Of a stretch of DNA of 64,000 nucleotides, positions 1 through 8,568 are shown one piece after another; positions within the stretch are counted from its first letter, which is position 1, and each line of letters opens with the position of its first letter. The translations under genes and the position numbers were made by a program. The stretch spans positions 1,054,001 to 1,118,000 of the forward strand of contig NZ_FNTA01000004.1 of the NCBI RefSeq assembly GCF_900105055.1, in the 5' to 3' direction. A model generated the notes under the pieces. That model worked only from the letters and a program-made list of their open reading frames with translations, was not told the DNA's origin and made no database searches. This stretch comes from Amycolatopsis lurida (GTDB taxonomy: Bacteria > Actinomycetota > Actinomycetes > Mycobacteriales > Pseudonocardiaceae).

Positions 1-150
1 GCCGGTCTTCTCCAGCCAGCGGGCCGCGGTGGGGGTCAGCGTGATCGCGAGCTCCCAGCCGCGGTCCGCGGCCGGTTTCGCGAGCTGCGCGGCGAACCGG
101 GTGTCCAGTCCGCCGCACGAGCTCGCGACCAGGCCGAGGACCCTGCTCAC
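1..150 (-). CDS. Flavoprotein, N-terminal fragment (runs off the window)
   Basis: Only the first 50 codons are present; the gene continues beyond base 1. The translation begins [18 protein letters not shown], then a stretch resembling 'A-G-W-E-L-A-I-T-L-T-P-T-A'. This is the beta-strand/loop start typical of the flavoprotein (phosphopantothenoylcysteine decarboxylase-like) fold that binds FMN. The GTG start overlaps the rsmB stop (GTGA), so the two genes are translationally coupled. In mycobacteria rpe follows rsmB; here a flavoprotein takes that place. The substrate cannot be judged from 50 residues. Confidence 0.6.
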   Translation of the reverse strand, partial: MSRVLGLVASSCGGLDTRFAAQLAKPAADRGWELAITLTPTAARWLEKTG

Positions 151-1583
151 CCGGCGGAGTCCGGCTTCCGCAGGACGGCGCAGAACATCGCGTCCGTACC
201 GTGGCGGTGCGGCCACAACTGCACGTACGGGCCGTTGCCGAGTTGCGGGACCTCCGGGAAGAACTCCCGCGCGTCGACGATCTGGGCACCGGCGCGGCGC
301 GCGGTCTCCCCCACGACGCCTTCGGTCTCGGCCAGATGCGGCGAGCAGACGACGTAGGTGACGACGCCGCCGGGCCGGACCAGGTCCAGCGCCGCGGTGA
401 TCAGCTGGCCCTGCAGTTTCGTCAGGTCCGAGATGTCGCTGGGCTGACGCCGCCAGCGCGCCTCGGGGCGGCGCCGCAGCGAGCCGAGACCACTGCACGG
501 CGCGTCGACGAGGACGCGGTCGTAGCCCGGTTCGAGACCGGTCTCGCGGCCGTCGGCGACGTGGACCGTCACCGGCAGCCCCTGGACGGCGTTCTCGATC
601 AGCTTCGCGCGGTGCGGCGCCTTCTCGACGGCGTCGACGGTCGCGCCGCTGATCGCCGCCAGCGCGCCGAGCAGCGCGGCCTTGCCACCCGGTCCGGCGC
701 ACAGGTCCAGCCAGCGCTCGTCGGAGCCGGTGAGCGGGACCTTCGTGACGGCGACAGCACACAGCTGGCTGCCCTCGTCCTGCACGGCGGCCAGCTTTTC
801 CTTGATCGGCTCGATGTCACCGGGGTCGCCGGAGCCGGCGGGCATCCGGACGCCGTAAGGCGAGTACGGCGCGACGTCGCCGCCGGTGATGGCGGCCAGT
901 TCGTCGGCGCTGATCTCGCCGGGCCGGGCGACCAGGTGGACGTCGGGGCGGTCGTCGTCGGCCTCCAAGGCCGCCTTCAGCTCAGGCCCCTTGTCCCCCA
1001 AGGCTTCCGCGAACGACCGCGCGACCCAGCGCGGATGCGCCGTCCGCAGGGCGTAGGCCCCGATCGGGTCGACGGCCTCGTCGGGGGCCAGCTCGTTCAG
1101 CCAGGTCTCTTCGTCCTTTTCGGACACCGAGCGCAGCACGGCGTTCACGAAACCCGCGATCCAGGAACCGACTTCGGCGCGGACGAGGTCCACAGTGGAC
1201 CCGACGGCGGCGTGCTGGGGGATGCGGGTGCGCAGCAGCTGGTACGCGCCGAGCCGCAGCCCGTCCAGCACGATGGCGTCCACCTTGGCGAGCGGCCGGT
1301 CGAGGCAGGCCTCGATGACGGCGTCCAGCATGCCGACCGCGCGGCAGGTGCCGTAGGTCAGTTCGGTGGCCAGCGCCGCGTCACGACCGGAGATCCGGCG
1401 GGTGCGCAGCAGCTGCGGCAGCACCAAGTTCGCGTACGCGTCGTCTTCGCGGACCGCGCGCAGGACGTCGAAGGCGACCTGACGGGCCGGGTCGATCTGC
1501 GGCGGGCGGCTCGGCCCCTCTTTACGCTGGCCGGGACGGCCGCGATCCGGCCTCGACGGCCGGCGTTCCCTACGCTCGTTCAC
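147..1583 (-). CDS. rsmB: 16S rRNA (cytosine-967-C5)-methyltransferase RsmB
   Basis: A 478-residue S-adenosylmethionine-dependent RNA methyltransferase of the NOL1/NOP2/Sun family, acting on 16S rRNA in the cytoplasm. After a basic, disordered first 30 residues comes a NusB-like RNA-binding domain (about 30-170) and then the Rossmann methyltransferase domain with SAM loop [18 protein letters not shown]. Both family cysteines are seen: the PCSG motif in [18 protein letters not shown] and the second in VVCSPH. The open frame extends far upstream into fmt; the GTG at 1583 is chosen because it overlaps the fmt stop (GTGA) and has AAGGAGAG about nine bases upstream. It is the second gene of an fmt-rsmB-flavoprotein run. 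Confidence 0.92.
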   Translation of the reverse strand: MNERRERRPSRPDRGRPGQRKEGPSRPPQIDPARQVAFDVLRAVREDDAYANLVLPQLLRTRRISGRDAALATELTYGTCRAVGMLDAVIEACLDRPLAKVDAIVLDGLRLGAYQLLRTRIPQHAAVGSTVDLVRAEVGSWIAGFVNAVLRSVSEKDEETWLNELAPDEAVDPIGAYALRTAHPRWVARSFAEALGDKGPELKAALEADDDRPDVHLVARPGEISADELAAITGGDVAPYSPYGVRMPAGSGDPGDIEPIKEKLAAVQDEGSQLCAVAVTKVPLTGSDERWLDLCAGPGGKAALLGALAAISGATVDAVEKAPHRAKLIENAVQGLPVTVHVADGRETGLEPGYDRVLVDAPCSGLGSLRRRPEARWRRQPSDISDLTKLQGQLITAALDLVRPGGVVTYVVCSPHLAETEGVVGETARRAGAQIVDAREFFPEVPQLGNGPYVQLWPHRHGTDAMFCAVLRKPDSAG

Positions 1584-2506
1584 TGCAGGCGCTCTCCTTG
1601 TTCGATCCTCGTACCGCGCGCCCAGTCGGTGGCCGCCATCCGCTTCTTCCCCTGCGCCTGCACCTCGCCCAGCCGCACCGGCTTCGACGCCGTGCCGACC
1701 AGGACCCGCTTGCGCTCCACGACCAGTTCGCCGGGCGGAGGGCCCGGCTCGTCGGCGACCGTCACGGGGCCGAGCTTCAGCCGCTCGCCCCGGAACTCCG
1801 CCCAAGCGCCCGGTTCCGGCGTGACCGCGCGGATCTGCCGGTCGACGGCGGTGGCCGGGTCGGCGAACGAGACCCGCGCGTCCTCGACGGTCACCTTGGG
1901 GGCGTAGGTCACTCCGTCGCCGGTCTGCTCCACCGCGCGCAGCGTTCCGTCGGCGATTCCGTCCATCGTGGACACGAGCAGCTTCGCCCCCGACTCCGCC
2001 AGCCTGGCGAGCAGCTCCCCGGCGGTGTCGGTGTCGGCGATCTGCTCGGTGACCACGCCGAAGACCGGTCCGGCGTCGAGTTCCTTGACGATGCGGAAGG
2101 TCGAGGCACCGGTGATCTCGTCCCCGGCGCGGATCGCGGCCTGGACCGGCGCGGCGCCACGCCACGCGGGCAGCAGCGAGAAGTGCAGGTTGACCCAGCC
2201 GTGCGCCGGGATGTCCAGCGCGGCCTGGGGCAGCAACGCCCCGTACGCGACCACCGGGCACGCGTCGGGCGCGATCTCCGCGAGCCGGGCGAGGAACGCG
2301 GGGTCACTCGCCTTCGGCGGGGTCAGCACCTCGATCCCGTGCTCGTCGGCCAGCGCGCCGATCGGCGATCGGACCACCCGGCGGCCGCGGCCGGCCTGGG
2401 CGTCCGGGCGGGTCACGACGGCGACGACCTCGTGCTGCTCGGACGCCAAGAGCGCGCGCAGTGACGGGACGGCGGGTTCGGGGGTGCCGGCGAAGACGAG
2501 GCGCAT
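1580..2506 (-). CDS. fmt: Methionyl-tRNA formyltransferase
   Basis: Transfers the formyl group of 10-formyl-tetrahydrofolate to initiator Met-tRNA. The 308 residues begin [20 protein letters not shown], the standard start of the family. The catalytic block [19 protein letters not shown] carries the conserved Asn and His, followed by the Asp in LDAGPVF. A C-terminal OB-like tRNA-binding domain covers roughly 205-300. ATG 2506 is preferred over the TTG just before it because GCGGAGGTG lies seven bases upstream. Its stop overlaps the rsmB start, the usual actinobacterial fmt-rsmB pair. Confidence 0.95.
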   Translation of the reverse strand: MRLVFAGTPEPAVPSLRALLASEQHEVVAVVTRPDAQAGRGRRVVRSPIGALADEHGIEVLTPPKASDPAFLARLAEIAPDACPVVAYGALLPQAALDIPAHGWVNLHFSLLPAWRGAAPVQAAIRAGDEITGASTFRIVKELDAGPVFGVVTEQIADTDTAGELLARLAESGAKLLVSTMDGIADGTLRAVEQTGDGVTYAPKVTVEDARVSFADPATAVDRQIRAVTPEPGAWAEFRGERLKLGPVTVADEPGPPPGELVVERKRVLVGTASKPVRLGEVQAQGKKRMAATDWARGTRIEQGERLQ

Positions 2507-2612
2507 CAACGCACCTCCGCCGGGGGGACGGGTACCTCTGACTGGGCGAACATCGCCGCTCAGTCTAGAAGGAGCTCACCACCCCGGCGCGCTCGCTCCA
2601 CTCGTGGGGGCT

Positions 2613-2685
2613 GAAGGACGCTTTCCCCGCATGTCATGTGGGGAAAGCGCCCTTCACCGCGTGAGATACGGGGAAAGCGTCCTTC
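2613..2685. repeat. Three-copy GAAGGACGCTTTCCCC repeat, hairpin-forming
   Basis: Left arm GAAGGACGCTTTCCCC at 2613-2628 is followed by two copies of its reverse complement: 2640-2655 (one mismatch, GGGGAAAGCGCCCTTC) and 2670-2685 (perfect, GGGGAAAGCGTCCTTC). The spacers contain GCATGTCATGT and ACCGCGTGAGATAC, which resemble the spacers at 31.6 kb. It lies just 3' of the gamma-glutamyltransferase stop and could act as its terminator. Confidence 0.8.
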
Positions 2686-2687
2686 GG

Positions 2688-4499
2688 CTACCTGGGTGGC
2701 CAGGGCAGCACGACGGCCGCCGCGCCGCCACCCCGGCGCGTGGGTTCGGCGGCGGCGAGCCACCGGCCGTCCCGCAGCCGTTCGACACCGGTCGCCGCCC
2801 CGATCTCGGCGGGCGTCGTCGAGAAGCCCTGCCCCTTGGCCTTCAGCGCCTTGAGCACCTCGGTCTGGTCCAGGAACGCCTGCTCGACCTGCGCGGCCGT
2901 CGAGTTCCGCTGCGAAGCGCGCGGTTCGGCGATGGCGTCGACGAGCTTCAGGCCGCGGTCGATACGGCCGGTGAGGATCTGCAGCACCGTGGTGATGATC
3001 GACGCGCCACCGGGCGAGCCGACGGCGAGGAACGGCTTGCCGTGATCGAGCACGATGGTCGGCGCCATCGACGAACGCGGCCGCTTGGCCGGGCCCGGCA
3101 GGTTCGGGTCGGGCACGCCCGGCGTCACCGGGGTGAAGGAGAAGTCGGTCAGTTCGTTGTTGAGCAGGAACCCTCGGCCCGGCACGACGATGCCGCTGCC
3201 GCCCTCCTGCTCGATGGTCAGCGTGTACGCCACGACGTTGCCCCACCGGTCGGCGACCGTGAGGTGCGTGGTGTTCTCGCCCTCGTACGGCGTCGGCGCG
3301 GCGTTCGTCCCCGCCACGCACGGCGTGGGTTTGCGCGGGTCGGCCGGCGCGACCGGGCTGGTCCCGGCCTTCGCGGGGTCGATCAGGCACGCGCGGCTGT
3401 CGGCGAACTTCTGGCTGATCAGTTCCTTCGCCGGGACGTCGACGAAGGCCGGGTCACCGATCCACCGGTTGCGGTCGGCGAAGGCGTACCGCGTCGACTC
3501 CAGGAAGTAGTGCAGGTAGTCGGCCTTCTCCAGCTTGGAGAGCTTCGTGTTCTCGAGGATGTTCAGCGCCTCGCCGACGGTCAGCCCGCCGGACGACGGC
3601 GCGGGCATGCCGTAGACGTCGAGGCCGCGGTACTTCGTCTTGGTCGGCTTCCGCTCGACGACGCGGTACTTCGCGAGGTCGGCCGCCGTCATGTCGCCGG
3701 GCCGGACCTTGAGCGTCGACGCGGGGTCCACCGGCGGTTTCCGGACGGTGTCGACGACGTCCGCGCCGATCGGGCCTCGGTAGAGCACGTCGGTGCCCTT
3801 GGCGGCGAGCTGGGCGTACGTGCCCGCGAGGTCCGGGTTCTTGAACGTCGTGCCGACCGCGGGCGGCGCGCCGCCGGGCAGGTACAGCGACCTGGTCGAC
3901 GGGAAGGCCGAGAAGCGGGCGGCGTTGTTCGCGATCTGGGTGGCGAAGGTCTGGTCGACGGTGAAACCCTTGCGGGCGAGTTCTTCGGCGGGTTTGACCG
4001 CCTTCGCCAGCGACCTGGTCCCCCACCTGCGCAGGGCTTCGTCCCAGGTGGCGGGTGTGCCGGGCACGCCGACGCTCAACCCGCTGGTCACCGCTTCGGG
4101 GAACGGGATCGCCTTGCCGTTTTCGACGAAGAGGTTCTCGTTCGCCGTCGACGGCGCGGTCTCGCGGCCGTCGAGAGTGTGCACCTTGCCGGTGCGCGCG
4201 TCGTAGTAGACGAAGAAGCCGCCACCGCCGAAGCCGGCGGAGAACGGGTCGGTGACGCCCAGCGCGGCGGCCGTCGCGACGGCGGCGTCGACGGCGTTGC
4301 CGCCCTCACGCAGGATCTTCGTGCCGATCGCGGTCGCGTCCGCGTCGATACTCGACACCGCGCCCAGATAGCCGACGGCGGTCGGCGACTTGGGTGTCGG
4401 TGGTGCCGCGGCCGCGGTTCCCGGCGCGGCCGTGCCGACCAGTGCGGCGATCGCGGTGACTGCGGTGATGCGTCCCAGAGTGCTTCTGTGCGCGGCCAT
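2688..4499 (-). CDS. ggt: Secreted gamma-glutamyltransferase (gamma-glutamyl hydrolase/transpeptidase)
   Basis: A 603-residue Ntn-hydrolase precursor that cleaves gamma-glutamyl bonds (glutathione and similar amides) outside the cell. The N-terminus MAAHRSTLGRITAVTAIAALVGTAAPGTAAAA is a Sec-type signal peptide. Family motifs include GGGGFFVYYD early on and GSPGGASIITTV near the end. The autoprocessing nucleophile is Thr410 in GENTTHLTVADRWGN, so a large subunit of about 410 residues and a small one of about 190 are expected. The reading frame is open well upstream, but only ATG 4499 places the signal peptide at the start. It is divergent from the pyroglutamyl-peptidase-like gene, 97 bases away; both proteins are secreted and concern glutamyl end groups, which may not be chance. 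Confidence 0.9.
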   Translation of the reverse strand: MAAHRSTLGRITAVTAIAALVGTAAPGTAAAAPPTPKSPTAVGYLGAVSSIDADATAIGTKILREGGNAVDAAVATAAALGVTDPFSAGFGGGGFFVYYDARTGKVHTLDGRETAPSTANENLFVENGKAIPFPEAVTSGLSVGVPGTPATWDEALRRWGTRSLAKAVKPAEELARKGFTVDQTFATQIANNAARFSAFPSTRSLYLPGGAPPAVGTTFKNPDLAGTYAQLAAKGTDVLYRGPIGADVVDTVRKPPVDPASTLKVRPGDMTAADLAKYRVVERKPTKTKYRGLDVYGMPAPSSGGLTVGEALNILENTKLSKLEKADYLHYFLESTRYAFADRNRWIGDPAFVDVPAKELISQKFADSRACLIDPAKAGTSPVAPADPRKPTPCVAGTNAAPTPYEGENTTHLTVADRWGNVVAYTLTIEQEGGSGIVVPGRGFLLNNELTDFSFTPVTPGVPDPNLPGPAKRPRSSMAPTIVLDHGKPFLAVGSPGGASIITTVLQILTGRIDRGLKLVDAIAEPRASQRNSTAAQVEQAFLDQTEVLKALKAKGQGFSTTPAEIGAATGVERLRDGRWLAAAEPTRRGGGAAAVVLPWPPR

Positions 4500-4596
4500 G
4501 GCGCGAGTCTGCCCCGCCTGTCCACCCCGGACAAGACCCGGCCGGACCTGCGAACGTCGGTAGTGCGGCCCGGCCTCGATGAGAAGAATGCGGTCC

Positions 4597-5976
4597 ATGA
4601 AGACACCCGGCAGGCGGTGGAGCGCGCTCCTCCCGCTGCTCATCGTCCTCCCCGTCCTCGCGGTCCCCGGCGTCGCGCACGCCGAAGGCGCCCGCGCCTG
4701 CTTCGACGAGTCCGCGGCGATCACCGTCGAGGAGAAACGGCTCACCGCGACCCTGCCTTCCGGCGGCCCGGCGGTCGGTCCGGAGCTGGTCCGGCTCGCC
4801 GGATTCGACCGGCTCGTCTCCGACTTCACGACCCGTCTTTGCGCGACGAAGACCGCTTTGCGCGCTGAGAAGCTCGCCGTGACCGCCGGCGATGGGCTCT
4901 GGCGGACCGCGGTCGACCGTGCGCAAGGCCGCCGTCCCGATCTCGGCAGCATCGACAAGGCCGACGACCGCCCGCTCTACTGGGCACGCCTGCAGATGAG
5001 CAAGGCGCTGCGGGAGTGGACTCCGCGCTTCCCGCTGTCCGCGCCCGCCCGCGCGGAGCTGCTGAAGACGTTCGACTTCGGCGCGCGAGGACTCGACGAC
5101 GCCCGTTTCCCGTCCGCCCAGAAGCCGCGACGCGTCCTGGTGAGCGGATTCGACCCGTTCACCCTCAACGGCGCGGGCGTCCGCATCGCGAACCCGTCGG
5201 GCGCGGCGGCGCTGCACCTGGACGGCAAGGTGATCCAGACCCCGGCCGGGCCCGCGCAGGTGCAGGCCGTCTCGTTCCCGGTGGTGTGGAGCTACTTCGA
5301 CGCCGGCATCGTCGAGGCGGCCTACGGTCAGGCGTTCAAGGACCGCTTCCGCCGCCCGGAGCTGATCATGACCATCAGCCAGGGCCGCCCCGGCCGCTTC
5401 GACATCGAACGCTGGGCCGGCGCCTGGCGCGGCGGGTCGCCGGACAACCTCGACGAGCCCGTCCGCGGCCCGGTCCCGCCCGCCGACGGCTGGCCGCAGC
5501 CGGACGTCCAGTTCATCGAAACCACGCTGCCGTACGAAAAGATGCTCGCCGCGCCCGCCGGGGCGTACCAGGTGCTGTACAACCAGGCGTTCTGCGTCTG
5601 GCCGGACAGCGGCAACCCAGGAGTGGGAACGGCGGTCTGCCGGACGGACGCGCCGAAGCCCGGCGAGATCGCCGCTTCCGGTGGCGGCGGCAACTACTTG
5701 TCGAATGAGTCGATGTTCAGGAGCAACCGGCTCCGGACGGGGCTCGGCCTGACGGGTATCGCGGGCGGGCATCTGCACACGCCCGTCCTCGGCACGCCCG
5801 CCGATCCTTCGGCGCTGACCGACGCCGATTTCGAGGCGCGGCGGGCGGCGATCTCCTCGCAGATCGTCACCCTGCTCACCGCCGCACTCGGCGGCACGGC
5901 CACCAAACCCGCTTCGCCCGCTCCGGGTGCTTCGGCCCGCGCCGACGTCCTCGCCATCCCCGGCACAACCCTCTGA
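4597..5976 (+). CDS. Secreted pyroglutamyl-peptidase I-like protein with Ser in place of the catalytic Cys
   Basis: About 459 residues, twice the length of classical pyroglutamyl peptidase I (C15). The start MKTPGRRWSALLPLLIVLPVLAVPGVAHAEG (abridged here: basic end, hydrophobic core, AHA cleavage) is a signal peptide; two ATGs lie upstream (4579, 4588), but this one starts the signal. Residues about 30-175 are unassigned. The C15-like core begins at RVLVSGFDPF. The Glu matches E271 in FDIERWA and the His matches H394 in GGHLHTP. The nucleophile position (V/L-C-N-H in the family) reads NYLSNESMF, giving Ser369. Spacing 369 to 394 equals the family Cys-His spacing, so the alignment is credible. 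It may be inactive, a serine enzyme, or a binding protein. I infer the fold from motifs only. Confidence 0.7.
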   Translation: MKTPGRRWSALLPLLIVLPVLAVPGVAHAEGARACFDESAAITVEEKRLTATLPSGGPAVGPELVRLAGFDRLVSDFTTRLCATKTALRAEKLAVTAGDGLWRTAVDRAQGRRPDLGSIDKADDRPLYWARLQMSKALREWTPRFPLSAPARAELLKTFDFGARGLDDARFPSAQKPRRVLVSGFDPFTLNGAGVRIANPSGAAALHLDGKVIQTPAGPAQVQAVSFPVVWSYFDAGIVEAAYGQAFKDRFRRPELIMTISQGRPGRFDIERWAGAWRGGSPDNLDEPVRGPVPPADGWPQPDVQFIETTLPYEKMLAAPAGAYQVLYNQAFCVWPDSGNPGVGTAVCRTDAPKPGEIAASGGGGNYLSNESMFRSNRLRTGLGLTGIAGGHLHTPVLGTPADPSALTDADFEARRAAISSQIVTLLTAALGGTATKPASPAPGASARADVLAIPGTTL

Positions 5977-5996
5977 CCCCACGCGATCAGTCACCT

Positions 5997-6030
5997 GGAT
6001 GCGGTAGTTCGAGGCCGAACTACCGCATCC
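5997..6030. terminator. Bidirectional terminator hairpin
   Basis: A perfect 15-base stem GGATGCGGTAGTTCG (5997-6011) with loop AGGC and its exact complement at 6016-6030. It lies between the convergent ends of the pyroglutamyl-peptidase-like gene (5976) and priA (6051), so it can end transcription from both sides. Confidence 0.8.
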
Positions 6031-6050
6031 GGATGACGAAACGCGGGGGG

Positions 6051-8171
6051 TTAGATGAGCTCCAAGGGGTCCAGCTGGATCCGGATGGGTTCGGCGGCCT
6101 TGCGCGCGTCCCGGCGGGCGGCGGCCGCGTGGATCGCGGCGGCGAGTGCCTTCCCTTCCGGACGTGCGACGCGCACCAGTGCCCGCTCCCGTTCGGCGTT
6201 GCCGTCCTCGTCGACCTCGCCGAGCGGCACCGGACCCAGGACCTCGCCGGACTCCGGGAGAGCGAGGTCGTCGAGCAGTCCGGCGACCGCGTCCGGCGTG
6301 CCCTCGATACTCGCCATCCGCATCGCGGGCGGGAAGCCGAGTTCGCGCCGCTCGGCCAGTTCCAGGCTCGCGTGCCAGCCCGGATCCCAGCGCACCAGCG
6401 CCTGCACGACGGAAAGGCCCGCTTCCGCGCCGACGAACACGCGACCGCCCTCGGTCCCCGGCCGCACCAGGGCCGCGGCCGCCATCCAGCGGCGCAGGGT
6501 CTCCTCCCCCGCGCGCAGGTCCTGCCGTCCGAGCAGTGCCCAGCCATCGAGCAGCAGCGCCGCGCCGTAGCCGCCTTCCGCGACCGGCTCGGCTCCCGGC
6601 GTGCACACCACGAGGGCCGGTTTGCCGGGCACCGACGCCAAGACCTCCGTCGCGCCCGAGGTCCGCACCGGAAAGCCGGAGAACGCCCGGCCCAGTTCCT
6701 CCGCGGTCCGCTTGGAGCCGACGACGACCGCCCGCAACCGCACCGAACCGCAAGCGGCGCAATGGAAGTTCGTCTCGGGGACGCCGCACCACCGGCACGC
6801 GGGCGGCCTCGGTGAGCCGTCGATCAGCCCACCGGGCAAGGACAACGGACCGGCGCAACGACGGCAATGCGCCGACGTCCGGCAGTTGCCGCAAGCGAGC
6901 CCCGGGACGTAACCGCGACGCGGAACCTGGACCAGCACGGGGAATCCACCGGCCAGCGACTGCCGCGCCGCCTCGAAAGCGACCGATGGGAGGCGCGCGG
7001 CCTTCGCTGCTTCATCCCGGGCGACGTCGAAGTCCTCACCGACCGGCGTGACCCGCGGCGCGGCCGACCGCAGTTCGGGGCGCGCCGCCACGAGGGGCTG
7101 CGCCCAGCCCGATTCCACCAGGAACTGCGCCTCGGCGGTCCGCGCGAACCCGGCGACGAGCATGGATCCCTTCGCGGCATGCGCGCGGTCCATCAGCACG
7201 TCGCGGACGTGGGGGTACGGCGCGTGCTGGTCGAGGTGGACGTCGTCGCCGTCGTCCCACACCACGAACAGGCCGGGATCGGCGACCGGCGCGAACATCG
7301 CCGCGCGTGTGCCGACGACGACGCGCACCGCGCCGCGCAGCACCGCGAGCCAGCGGCGGTAGCGCTCGGCGGGCCCCAGCCCGGCGATCAGCGCGACCAC
7401 GGAATCGGCGCCCAGCAAGGAAACACACGCGTCGTGCAGCCGCGTCAGGTCGCGGTGGTCGGGGACGACCATGACGACGCCGCGTCCGGCGGCGGCCGCG
7501 ACGGTGGCCGCTTCGGCGAGGCGGCGAGGCCAGTCCTCACCCGGTAGTGCCTGCCAGACGGCGTTGGCCGGACGCCGTTCCGCGACGGCCTCCAGGAAAG
7601 CGGGGCCACTTTGGTACCTCTCCCAGGCCGCGGTTTCGGGTGGCTCCGGCGTCCGCGCGGGTTCGGCGGGTGGTTCGGCTTCCACCTTCGCGTGGCGGGA
7701 CGGGATCGCGAGCCGCAGGACGTCACTGAGCGTGCCGCCATAACGGTCCGCGACGGACCGGCAGAGCGTGTGCAGCGCCGGTGGCAGCACCGGCTCGCTG
7801 GAAGTCACCCTGTCGATGTACGCGAGCTTCCCGGTGAACTCCGTGGTGTCGGCGCGCTCGACGAGATACCCGTCGACGAGCTGGCCCGCGAACCGGACGC
7901 GGACCCGGCAACCGGGCACGGCGGCTTCGTGCAGCTTCTCCGGGATCCGGTAGTCGAAGGTCCGGTCGAGATGCGTGAGCGGGATGTCCACGACGATCCG
8001 CGCGACCGGGTTCTCGGGCGCGGGGTTCTGCGCGCCGCGACGGCTGGCCGTCTTCGCGCGCGCCGGTTTGGCCTTCCGCGCCGGCTCGGCCTTCGGCTCC
8101 GGAAGGTCCCACAGCGGGGTCGGTTCGGGACTGCTGCTCACCCCGTGATCTCTACCAGACTCCGTCGCCAC
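6051..8171 (-). CDS. priA: PriA-like replication restart protein without helicase ATPase motifs
   Basis: The 706-residue protein matches primosomal protein N' in its N-terminal DNA-binding part (ARIVVDIPLTHLDRTFDYRIPEKL, about 55-160) and in its zinc-binding region, where CGNC-CRRC and CRWC-CAAC cysteine pairs are seen around 445-490. The helicase core is degenerate: no Walker A GxGKT is present after residue 200, and the DEAH position reads VVWDDGDD. Actinobacterial PriA proteins are known to lack these motifs and are annotated as probable restart proteins. It probably works as a scaffold for primosome assembly rather than a motor. The GTG at 8171 is the longest start with a plausible N-terminus; an internal GTG at VSSSPEP is an alternative. 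Confidence 0.85.
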   Translation of the reverse strand: MATESGRDHGVSSSPEPTPLWDLPEPKAEPARKAKPARAKTASRRGAQNPAPENPVARIVVDIPLTHLDRTFDYRIPEKLHEAAVPGCRVRVRFAGQLVDGYLVERADTTEFTGKLAYIDRVTSSEPVLPPALHTLCRSVADRYGGTLSDVLRLAIPSRHAKVEAEPPAEPARTPEPPETAAWERYQSGPAFLEAVAERRPANAVWQALPGEDWPRRLAEAATVAAAAGRGVVMVVPDHRDLTRLHDACVSLLGADSVVALIAGLGPAERYRRWLAVLRGAVRVVVGTRAAMFAPVADPGLFVVWDDGDDVHLDQHAPYPHVRDVLMDRAHAAKGSMLVAGFARTAEAQFLVESGWAQPLVAARPELRSAAPRVTPVGEDFDVARDEAAKAARLPSVAFEAARQSLAGGFPVLVQVPRRGYVPGLACGNCRTSAHCRRCAGPLSLPGGLIDGSPRPPACRWCGVPETNFHCAACGSVRLRAVVVGSKRTAEELGRAFSGFPVRTSGATEVLASVPGKPALVVCTPGAEPVAEGGYGAALLLDGWALLGRQDLRAGEETLRRWMAAAALVRPGTEGGRVFVGAEAGLSVVQALVRWDPGWHASLELAERRELGFPPAMRMASIEGTPDAVAGLLDDLALPESGEVLGPVPLGEVDEDGNAERERALVRVARPEGKALAAAIHAAAARRDARKAAEPIRIQLDPLELI

Positions 8172-8274
8172 CGCCTGTCACCGCGTGCGATTCCTGCCGC
8201 AGAGTGCCAGGCAACGCCCCGTTCGCCACAGGTACATCAGCAGTCACAACGGCCGCGGGTGAAGGCCCCTCCGA

Positions 8275-8329
8275 GTACATGAAGGCCCCCTTCCTTGCGC
8301 CTAGGTACAGGACGGACCCCTTCATGTAC
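8275..8329. repeat. Inverted repeat GTACATGAAGG / CCTTCATGTAC with nested hairpin
   Basis: An 11-base arm GTACATGAAGG (8275-8285) is matched perfectly by CCTTCATGTAC at 8319-8329. Inside sits GAAGG-CCC-CCTTC (8281-8293), so two alternative folds are possible. It shares the GAAGG/CCTTC core with other intergenic palindromes of this window. Confidence 0.65.
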
Positions 8330-8400
8330 CTCCGGCAAGCAAAGACGCGCCACCACCACGCAGGCCGGGATCTCAAGCTGGCGGCCTCGCGTGGTCGAAG

Positions 8401-8463
8401 GGACGACACGTGTGATCCGGCGGACGACACGCGTGACTGGATGGACGACACACGCGCAACCGG
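8401..8463. repeat. Three-copy 21-base tandem repeat, GGACGACACGYGTGA type
   Basis: GGACGACAC recurs at 8401, 8422 and 8443, an exact 21-base period. The copies read GGACGACACGTGTGATCCGG, GGACGACACGCGTGACTGGA and GGACGACACACGCGCAACCG (first 20 bases of each). The invariant half is GGACGACAC and the variable half keeps a palindromic ACACGYGTG centre in copies one and two. Two helical turns separate the copies, which would put bound proteins on one DNA face. Confidence 0.75.
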
Positions 8464-8506
8464 GCTCCGACCCGAATCACGCCCGGAGCACACAGCCCGG
8501 ACGCCA

Positions 8507-8551
8507 TGAAGGCCTCCTTCCCCACCCTCAAGGTAGGCAAGGAGGCCTTCA
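8507..8551. terminator. metK-side terminator hairpin (GAAGGCCTCCTT family)
   Basis: A 13-base perfect stem TGAAGGCCTCCTT (8507-8519) and AAGGAGGCCTTCA (8539-8551) closes a 19-base loop. It begins 18 bases past the metK stop codon. The stem is nearly the same as that of the hairpin at 53418-53466. Confidence 0.75.
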
Positions 8552-8568
8552 CGGACGGAACAGGCGGA

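Larger units (their letters stand above)
8172..8568. other. Intergenic region priA-metK, repeat-rich, no gene
   Basis: No open frame here has coding character. The 397 bases hold a long-range inverted repeat (8275-8329), a 21-base tandem repeat (8401-8463) and the metK-side hairpin (8507-8551), each listed separately. The promoter of priA must lie in this stretch; I could not point to a convincing -35/-10 pair for it. Confidence 0.6.

Noticed and set aside
8401..8463. CRISPR array
   Set aside because: The units are contiguous 21-base tandem repeats without spacers, and no cas gene is present.
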